Part shown: positions 23,579 to 29,506 of the stretch, in pieces
How the letters are laid out: each line of letters begins with the position of its first letter
How positions within the stretch are numbered: position 1 is the first letter of the stretch
Assembly: GCA_964556425.1 (NCBI GenBank)
Contig: CAZKWC010000036.1
Location: 1 to 29,506 of the forward strand
Direction of reading: 5' to 3'
Source: JALQUL01 sp964556425
GTDB taxonomy: Bacteria > Pseudomonadota > Gammaproteobacteria > Burkholderiales > Burkholderiaceae_C
DNA: 29,506 nucleotides
The notes under the pieces: generated by a model
Database searches by the model: none
What the model saw: the letters and a program-made list of their open reading frames with translations, nothing else
Told to the model about the DNA's origin: nothing
Program-made: the position numbers and the translations under genes

Positions 23579-24721
23579 ATGAAATTGAATCAAGATCCAG
23601 CTTTTAAAGTGCAAGAGGCCAGCCCTAGTTTTGGTTTTTCGCCAGGTGCTTTGGTTTTAAACCGTTTTGCTCCTGCAATTATGGAGTGGCAAAAAATTCA
23701 TGGCAGACATGGCCTGCCTTGGCAAGCCAATAAAGACCCTTACCGAGTTTGGTTGTCGGAGGTCATGTTGCAACAAACTCAAGTGGCTACTGTTATTCCT
23801 TATTTTGAAAAATTCACACAGCAGTTTCCTACCGTTAGTGCTTTGGCTAAGGCTCATTTAGATGAGGTGTTGGGTTTATGGAGCGGATTGGGCTACTACA
23901 GTCGAGCTAGAAACTTACATCAATGTGCTCAAGCGGTAGTGAGGGATTGGGCAGGTCAGTTTCCTACAAATGCGCAAGATTTACAACAATTACCAGGCAT
24001 TGGTCGCTCGACCGCTTCTGCGATTGCTGCCACTTGTTTTGGACAAAGAGTCACCATACTTGATGGCAATGCCAAAAGAGTTTTAGCTCGGTATTTGGGA
24101 TTCGAGGGTAATATTGTTTTGCCAGCCCATGAAAAAATTCTTTGGGATTTTGCAGAAAAAATGGTGCCAGAGGCGGGTATGCAGACCATGCCGGTTTATA
24201 CCCAAGCACTCATGGATTTGGGATCGGCTATTTGTGCTGCAAAAAATCCACAATGTATGCAGTGCCCGGTTCAAAATAGTTGCTCCGCTTATGCACAAGA
24301 CAAAACCAAGAGTTTGCCGTTGAAGCAAAAAACCATTAAGCGCACTTCACATCGACTTTATTTATGGTGGGTCAATAACTCCATGGGCCAAGTGTTTTGG
24401 TTACAAAGGCCAATGAAGGGAGTTTGGGCTGGCTTATATTGTTTACCCGTGTGGGAGGCAAGTAGCGAAGCCGAGTTTTTAGCCCAGATACCTCGTCAGT
24501 GGCATTCAAAATGTGAGTTCTTAGATCCTGTGCAACATGTGTTAACGCATAAGGATTTTCAATTAATATTTGTTAAAACTAGCTTAACTGAAGCTAATTT
24601 ACAAGATTGGCCTAATACCCTAGAGGGTAAATGGCTAGCTCATAATGAATGGCAAAACTTAGGTGTGCCTGCGCCTGTGCGTAAAATAATGATGCAGCTT
24701 GGTGCTAATAGTTTAATTTAG
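23579..24721 (+). CDS. mutY: A/G-specific adenine glycosylase MutY
   Basis: Removes adenine mispaired with 8-oxoguanine, complementing MutM encoded just upstream. The 380-residue protein shows E61 (SEVMLQQTQVATVIPYF), the helix-hairpin-helix LPGIGRSTASAI (138-149), catalytic Asp162 (ILDGNAKRVLARYL), the [4Fe-4S] cysteines C219, C226, C229 and C235 (C-x6-C-x2-C-x5-C), and a C-terminal NUDIX-like domain that recognises 8-oxoguanine (around FWLQRPMKGVWAGLYCLPVWE and VLTHKDFQL). I start at the ATG in 23579-23581, 10 bp after the mutM stop; the frame continues back over mutM but that would be overlap only. Confidence 0.96.
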   Translation: MKLNQDPAFKVQEASPSFGFSPGALVLNRFAPAIMEWQKIHGRHGLPWQANKDPYRVWLSEVMLQQTQVATVIPYFEKFTQQFPTVSALAKAHLDEVLGLWSGLGYYSRARNLHQCAQAVVRDWAGQFPTNAQDLQQLPGIGRSTASAIAATCFGQRVTILDGNAKRVLARYLGFEGNIVLPAHEKILWDFAEKMVPEAGMQTMPVYTQALMDLGSAICAAKNPQCMQCPVQNSCSAYAQDKTKSLPLKQKTIKRTSHRLYLWWVNNSMGQVFWLQRPMKGVWAGLYCLPVWEASSEAEFLAQIPRQWHSKCEFLDPVQHVLTHKDFQLIFVKTSLTEANLQDWPNTLEGKWLAHNEWQNLGVPAPVRKIMMQLGANSLI

Positions 24722-24737
24722 CATTTTTTAGATGGTT

Positions 24738-24771
24738 TTAAAAGTAATTAATATATCTTAATTACTTTTAA
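24738..24771. terminator. AT-only hairpin between convergent mutY and rapZ
   Basis: A 14-bp perfect stem (24738-24751 with 24758-24771) around the loop TATATC, which includes the rapZ stop codon. It is the only structure in the 46-bp gap between the convergent genes, so a bidirectional terminator is the likely role. It has only two G-C pairs, so it would be weak. Confidence 0.5.
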
Positions 24772-25676
24772 GGAGTTTTGGTATTGTAGTCTAGCTCACG
24801 GTGGCGCTTTAGCACCACGCAGGGTAGGTTAGTAGGCGAGTTCATTTTTTGGAAAATTTCGGCTAATTGTTCGACTAAATAAACCGAACGATGTTGACCG
24901 CCTGTACAACCAATCGCGACTGTCACATAACTGCGATGATCTTGTGCCAAAGCGGGTAACCAATGCCGAATAAAATTTTCTATCTGAGTGCGCATCTCTA
25001 ATACGGGCTCTTGTAGGGCTAAAAAATCAGCCACAGGAGCATCTTTACCGGTTAACTCTTTGAGACCTGCTTCGTAATGTGGATTGGGCAACATACGTAC
25101 ATCAAACACATAATCGGCATCAAGTGGAATACCACGCTTAAAGGCAAATGATTCAAATACCAAAGTAATGGTATTGCCCTTAGTTGAAAAAAATGACTTC
25201 ACATAGGCTTGTAATTGCGAGGCTCTAATTAAACTGGTATCAATTAAATGTGCCTGATACTGCAAAGGTGATAATAACTCACGTTCTAAATCAATTGCCT
25301 CCACTAAAGCATGCTGTTGATCAAGGTTGGAGCTTAATTGAGCCATACCAGTTAAAGGATGTTTTCGGCGAGTTTCTGAATAGCGGCGCACCAAGGTGTC
25401 AGTGGTGGCATTTAAAAAAACCGATTTTATCTGTACCCCTTTGGCTCTAAGCTTTTCAAATAAAGGTGGTAATTGCGGTAGTGAGTGGGCGCTACGCACA
25501 TCAATGGCAACCGCTACCGTTTGAGTTTTGCGTTTTTCGACTAACTCCACAAATGCTTCTAACATTTCAGGGGGTAGATTATCGACACAAAAATAACCTG
25601 CATCTTCTAGTGCGTGTAAAGCAACCGATTTACCCGAGCCAGACATTCCCGTAATTAACACCAATTCTGTAGTCAT
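24768..25676 (-). CDS. rapZ: RNase adapter protein RapZ (P-loop nucleotide-binding)
   Basis: A 302-residue member of the RapZ/YvcJ family. In E. coli RapZ binds small RNAs such as GlmZ and directs RNase E, tuning glucosamine-6-phosphate synthesis; whether that circuit exists here is unknown. Walker A GMSGSGKS is at 10-17, followed by AGYFCVDNLPPEM (26-38), a Walker B-type VAIDVRS, and the C-terminal VAIGCTGGQHRSVYLVEQLA, the signature of the RNA-binding domain. It lies 9 bp after recN and is probably co-transcribed with nadK and recN. Confidence 0.94.
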   Translation of the reverse strand: MTTELVLITGMSGSGKSVALHALEDAGYFCVDNLPPEMLEAFVELVEKRKTQTVAVAIDVRSAHSLPQLPPLFEKLRAKGVQIKSVFLNATTDTLVRRYSETRRKHPLTGMAQLSSNLDQQHALVEAIDLERELLSPLQYQAHLIDTSLIRASQLQAYVKSFFSTKGNTITLVFESFAFKRGIPLDADYVFDVRMLPNPHYEAGLKELTGKDAPVADFLALQEPVLEMRTQIENFIRHWLPALAQDHRSYVTVAIGCTGGQHRSVYLVEQLAEIFQKMNSPTNLPCVVLKRHRELDYNTKTP

Positions 25677-25685
25677 AAATTTTGA

Positions 25686-27350
25686 TTAAGTTGATAGGGC
25701 ATGCTTAAGCATTTGCCTTGCATGAGCAATAGAAATTTCGGAAACCTCTTCACCGCCCAGCATACGGGCTAATTCATTTTCTCGCTCGGCGGGATTTAAA
25801 GCCAACACATTACTAATGGTTTGTGAGCCACTTCTGGCTTTTTTCACCTGAAAATGTTGATGCGCATAGGCGGCCACTTGCGGTAGATGGGTAACTGCCA
25901 AAACTTGCCTAGCGTTAGCTAATTTTTGCATGAGTTTGCCCACCGATTCAGCCACGGCTCCGCCTACACCCGAATCTACTTCATCGAAAATAACAGTAGG
26001 CGCGTTACCCGACTCTTGATTGACCACAGAAAGTGCCAAAGCAATACGAGACAACTCACCACCAGAGGCCACTTTACCAATTGGTTTTGGCGAACTACCT
26101 GCATGACCCGCTACTAAAAACTGTACATCTTCATGACCATATTGAGCTGGGTTTTCTAGGTCGTAAAGTTGCACTAAAAACTGCCCGCCCTCCATACCCA
26201 AGCCTTGCATTGCCGCACTCACCGATTGACTTAATAATGGGGCCGCTTTGGCTCTGGCATGAGAAACAATTTTAGCCTCTTTTAAATAGGTCGATTTTGC
26301 AACTGCGCAGGCTTTTTCTAGGCCTTCAATATCGGCTTGAGCATCGAGTTGTTCTAGTTCTTGTTGCCAAGCTTGTTGTAGTTCGGGCAGTTGTTCGGGC
26401 TGACGTTTAAAGCGCCTCGCTAAACTAATCCAACTTGATAACCTGGCATCTAAAACAGCGAGGGTATCGGGGTCAAGTTCTGTTTTGCGCATATAGGCCT
26501 GCAAGCTATGCACAGCATCTTGAGCCAAGGCCAAACTTGAAGTTAACTCTTGAGAAATTTCAGCAAAAACTGGTTCCGTATTTGATAAATCTTCAAGGCA
26601 ACTTTGAGCTTTAGATAAAAGAGTTAATACCCCGGCTTCGTCCTCATCTAGATAGCTCACACTTAATTGTGCGGCATCTAATAAAGCCTGAGCATTGGCT
26701 AAGCGACCATGTTGTAAATTCAGTTCTGGCCATTCATCAGGTTGCGGCGAAAGCTTTTTCATTTCAGTGAGTTGCCACTGTAAACGCTCACGTTCACTTA
26801 ATAACAAATCTTGTTTGGCGAGGGCTTCATCTAGATTTTTTTGTGCGGAACGCCACACCCCCCATGCCTGATGCAAAGGCGCTAGTTGCACGCCTGCATA
26901 GGTGTCGAGTAGTCGGCGCACATCGGCTGCTTTAGTGAGCGCTGCCCAAGCATGTTGACCGTGAATATCGACTAAAAACTCAGCAATTTCTTTGAGTTGC
27001 GTAGCAGTGGCGGGGCTACCGTTAATCCAGGCTCTACTTTTGCCATCTTTATCGATGGTGCGCTTGAGCAACAAGACATCTTGCGCTTCAAAGCCACCTT
27101 CTTCTAGCCAAGTTAACAAAGCATGAGGACCTGCAGGAGTATCAAATTCTGCACAAATTTCGGTTTTGCTGGCACCCTCACGTATCATATTGGCGTCAGC
27201 CCTAGAGCCTAAACACAGTTGCAGGGCATCTATTAAAATAGATTTACCAGCACCTGTTTCGCCAGTTAAAACAGAAAAACCGTTTTTAAAATCGAGCTCA
27301 AGGCTACTCACAATTACAAAGTCTTTTAGACTCATTTGGCGCAAACTCAT
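25686..27350 (-). CDS. recN: DNA repair protein RecN
   Basis: SMC-like ATPase for double-strand break repair, of normal length at 554 residues. N-terminal ATPase half: Walker A GETGAGKS at 30-37, then SILIDALQLCLGSRAD. The middle is long coiled coil (about 150-360). C-terminal half: ABC-type signature ASGGELSRIALALSVV, Walker B VIFDEVDSGVGG, and LAVTHLPQVAAYA. The start ATG is 2 bp after the nadK stop and rapZ begins 9 bp after its end, so nadK-recN-rapZ forms one message. I see no clear LexA-type site upstream in the window. Confidence 0.96.
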   Translation of the reverse strand: MSLRQMSLKDFVIVSSLELDFKNGFSVLTGETGAGKSILIDALQLCLGSRADANMIREGASKTEICAEFDTPAGPHALLTWLEEGGFEAQDVLLLKRTIDKDGKSRAWINGSPATATQLKEIAEFLVDIHGQHAWAALTKAADVRRLLDTYAGVQLAPLHQAWGVWRSAQKNLDEALAKQDLLLSERERLQWQLTEMKKLSPQPDEWPELNLQHGRLANAQALLDAAQLSVSYLDEDEAGVLTLLSKAQSCLEDLSNTEPVFAEISQELTSSLALAQDAVHSLQAYMRKTELDPDTLAVLDARLSSWISLARRFKRQPEQLPELQQAWQQELEQLDAQADIEGLEKACAVAKSTYLKEAKIVSHARAKAAPLLSQSVSAAMQGLGMEGGQFLVQLYDLENPAQYGHEDVQFLVAGHAGSSPKPIGKVASGGELSRIALALSVVNQESGNAPTVIFDEVDSGVGGAVAESVGKLMQKLANARQVLAVTHLPQVAAYAHQHFQVKKARSGSQTISNVLALNPAERENELARMLGGEEVSEISIAHARQMLKHALST

Positions 27351-27352
27351 TT

Positions 27353-28228
27353 TTAATAACCTCCTTCATTCCAGTGGAGTTTTTGTCTGAGCGTGTCAAA
27401 ATACGTCCACCCTATCGGATGTAAGAAGTTTACCAAAAGTTTTGATTTGGTGATTAAAATTCTATCACCAGGCATTAAAGCAGTCACAGATTGCATATCA
27501 AAATTAGCAGTTACATCACGGCCAGAGACAATTTCAATGGCCACTTCACAATTATCGGGCACCACAATAGGGCGGTTAGACAAAGTATGAGGCGCAATAG
27601 GTACTAAAGCCCATCCGTTAATACCAGGGTGAAGCAAAGGCCCACCCGCAGACAAGGCATAAGCACTTGCCCCTGTAGGAGTGGCCACAATTAAACCATC
27701 GGCACGTTGTTTAGAAACAAAATGGCCATCGACCTCTACTTTAAGCTCTACCATACCAGAAGTAGAGTCTCGGTTGACCACCACATCATTCATAGCGGTT
27801 GCGCCAAACAGGGCTTGACCATCACGCATGACCTTGGCGGCAATTAAATGCCGTTTATCTTGGGTAAATTGACCCTTTAACATAGGGCCCAGCACTAATT
27901 CGACATCTTCGAAGCGAATATCGGTTATAAAGCCTAGGCGGCCCTGATTAATGCCAATTAAAGGCAAAGAAAAAGCCGCCATTTGCCGGGCAACCCCCAG
28001 CATAGTACCGTCGCCGCCCACTACCAAACCTAGTTGGCATTGATGGCCAATATTGGCCAGGCTAGCTGTGGCAAAATGATGGATGTCACAACATTGGGCG
28101 GTTTCGCTCTCTAGGACCACCTCGCAACCTTGCCGTTCGATAAAAGCACCGATACGTTCTAAGGCCGCTTTTGCTCCCGGAGCCTGATATTTACCAAATA
28201 ATGCGACTTTTTGAAATTTTGATGCCAT
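27353..28228 (-). CDS. nadK: NAD kinase
   Basis: Phosphorylates NAD to NADP. A 291-residue protein with the signature GGDGTMLGVAR (71-81, catalytic D73), IGINQGRLGFITD, NDVVVNRDSTSGMVEL, the SDGLI-like ADGLIVATPTGASAYALSAGGPLLHP, and LSNRPIVVP. It is the first gene of nadK-recN-rapZ, and is divergent from hrcA with only 28 bp between start codons, so promoter elements must lie partly inside the two coding regions. Confidence 0.97.
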   Translation of the reverse strand: MASKFQKVALFGKYQAPGAKAALERIGAFIERQGCEVVLESETAQCCDIHHFATASLANIGHQCQLGLVVGGDGTMLGVARQMAAFSLPLIGINQGRLGFITDIRFEDVELVLGPMLKGQFTQDKRHLIAAKVMRDGQALFGATAMNDVVVNRDSTSGMVELKVEVDGHFVSKQRADGLIVATPTGASAYALSAGGPLLHPGINGWALVPIAPHTLSNRPIVVPDNCEVAIEIVSGRDVTANFDMQSVTALMPGDRILITKSKLLVNFLHPIGWTYFDTLRQKLHWNEGGY

Positions 28229-28256
28229 AAGTTCATTACATCATTAAAATGTAGCT

Positions 28257-29264
28257 ATGTTAGACGATAGAGCAAAGTTGTTATTAAAAGCTTTAGTAGA
28301 GCGATATATTGCAGATGGGCAACCCATCGGCTCACGCACGCTCTCTAAAGCCAGCGGTCTTGAATTATCACCTGCCACCATCAGAAATGTGATGTCGGAC
28401 CTAGAGGAATTGGGATTAATTGCAAGTCCCCATACCTCGGCGGGCCGAATTCCCACAACCAAAGGTTACCGATTGTTTGTGGACACCATGTTAAGCGTGC
28501 AGCGTGAAACTCTAGAAGCACCTCATTCGCTAGTGCTAGATCAGCCTCAAAAAGTCATCACTAGCGCCGCCTCATTATTATCTAAATTATCGCAGTTTGT
28601 GGGAGTAGTAGTTGCCCCTAAACGAAGTTCTGTATTTAAGCACATCGAATTTATGCGCTTATCAGAAAAACGCTTATTGGTTATTTTAGTAACTCCCGAG
28701 GGCGATGTACAAAATAGGGTTATCTTTACCGAGCGAGAATACAGCAGTTCCGAGTTAATTGAAGCCTCTAATTTTTTAAATACCCACTATTCTGGCCTTA
28801 CCATTGAAGAAGTGCGTGAACGTTTAAAGTCTGAAGTCGATGTTTTACGCAATGAAATATCGAAGTTAATGGCCACTGCGGTAGAAGTAGGTGCTGACGC
28901 ATTTGCACAAGATGAAAGCAATATGATTGTGTCGGGCGAGCGCAATTTATTATCGGTAAGCGACTTTTCTAGTAATATGGGACAGTTAAAAGGCGCCTTT
29001 GAATTATTCGAGCATAAAACCGAATTACTGAGACTACTAGACACCTCTAGCAAAGCCGAAGGCGTGAGAATTTATATTGGTGGCGAAAGCCAACTCGTAC
29101 CAGTCGAGCAGTTGTCAATAGTAAGTAGCCCCTACCAAATTGACGGCAAGGTAGTAGGCACTTTGGCCGTTATAGGCCCCACCCGTATGCCCTACGACCG
29201 TATGATTCAGATTGTGGACATTACCTCTAAATTAGTGAGTAATGCCTTAACGCAAATGAAATAG
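28257..29264 (+). CDS. hrcA: Heat-inducible transcription repressor HrcA
   Basis: Repressor of chaperone genes (groESL, dnaK) through the CIRCE inverted repeat. The 335-residue protein has an N-terminal winged helix (LLLKALVERYIADGQPIGSR, SPATIRNVMSDLEELGLIASPHTSAGR, PTTKGYRLFVD), followed by a GAF-like domain and a C-terminal dimerisation segment (VRIYIGGES, VVGTLAVIGPTRMPYDRMI). It starts at the ATG in 28257-28259 with no evident Shine-Dalgarno. No CIRCE element (TTAGCACTC-N9-GAGTGCTAA) occurs before hrcA or elsewhere that I could see, so it is probably not self-regulated through one here. A tRNA gene follows 162 bp downstream. Confidence 0.96.
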   Translation: MLDDRAKLLLKALVERYIADGQPIGSRTLSKASGLELSPATIRNVMSDLEELGLIASPHTSAGRIPTTKGYRLFVDTMLSVQRETLEAPHSLVLDQPQKVITSAASLLSKLSQFVGVVVAPKRSSVFKHIEFMRLSEKRLLVILVTPEGDVQNRVIFTEREYSSSELIEASNFLNTHYSGLTIEEVRERLKSEVDVLRNEISKLMATAVEVGADAFAQDESNMIVSGERNLLSVSDFSSNMGQLKGAFELFEHKTELLRLLDTSSKAEGVRIYIGGESQLVPVEQLSIVSSPYQIDGKVVGTLAVIGPTRMPYDRMIQIVDITSKLVSNALTQMK

Positions 29265-29385
29265 TGAAAAGCCATAGCCTTAAAAATGTGGTGCTAGCCT
29301 AGTCCTTTTAGCTAAATAATGGTTTTTAGTAAAAAACTTGAAATAAAATCAAAAAATGAAGCCAAAAGCCCATTACAATTATGAG

Positions 29386-29414
29386 TTGAATATTGAAGGT
29401 TAATGCAATGTTAA
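29386..29414 (+). promoter_or_regulatory. Candidate sigma-70 promoter for the terminal tRNA gene
   Basis: TTGAAT (29386-29391) and TGTTAA (29409-29414) are separated by 17 bases. Transcription would begin near 29421, just ahead of the tRNA 5' end at 29427. Spacing and place fit; the -10 hexamer is weak. Confidence 0.4.
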
Positions 29415-29426
29415 CTGCTTAATATT

Positions 29427-29505
<79 letters not shown>

Positions 29506-29506
29506 A

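Overview
The window looks like a stretch of chromosome from an AT-rich betaproteobacterium, most likely order Burkholderiales. The basis is the conserved order hrcA / nadK-recN-rapZ / mutM-mutY / TPR protein-lolB-ispE-tRNA-Gln-prs-rplY-pth / fdx-coaD-rsmD, together with the protein sequences. No species can be named from the sequence. There are no CRISPR arrays, insertion sequences, phage genes or other clear signs of horizontal transfer. No gene-free stretch exceeds 300 bp.

Layout. Positions 1-3208 hold a carbohydrate block on the minus strand: a periplasmic sugar-binding protein (ABC family 1) and a GH13 alpha-glucosidase, with a near-palindromic LacI-type operator upstream of the binding protein. 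Positions 3316-11010 hold a compact six-gene minus-strand operon. Its order is a YnjB-like solute-binding protein, YnjC-like double permease, YnjD-like ATPase, YnjF-like CDP-alcohol phosphatidyltransferase, a TVP38/TMEM64 membrane domain fused to a pyridine-nucleotide-disulfide oxidoreductase, and an FAD oxidoreductase of the family usually fused to SelD. The same protein families sit together in the E. coli ydjXYZ-ynjABCDEF region, and their joint function is not established. This is the best candidate here for an undescribed system.

Positions 11148-16328 hold ftsY (minus), then on the plus strand an orphan membrane-anchored TAXI-type binding protein with a GST-fold protein, rsmD, coaD and a YfhL-type ferredoxin. 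Positions 16401-22618 (minus) carry pth, rplY, prs, tRNA-Gln(UUG), ispE, lolB and a TPR protein: translation, PRPP, isoprenoid precursor and outer-membrane lipoprotein functions. mutM-mutY (plus) form an 8-oxoguanine repair pair. nadK-recN-rapZ (minus) is a tight operon divergent from hrcA (plus). The window ends in a CAU-anticodon tRNA that is probably tRNA-Ile2.

One assembly defect matters. A 100-N run at 7023-7122 is flanked by two identical 55-bp copies and falls inside the ynjF-like gene. Removing the gap and one copy restores a single open reading frame of 221 codons, so the gene is almost certainly intact in the organism. Several genes also need trimmed starts (sugar-binding protein, coaD, rplY, prs, TPR protein, mutM, mutY); these are given below.
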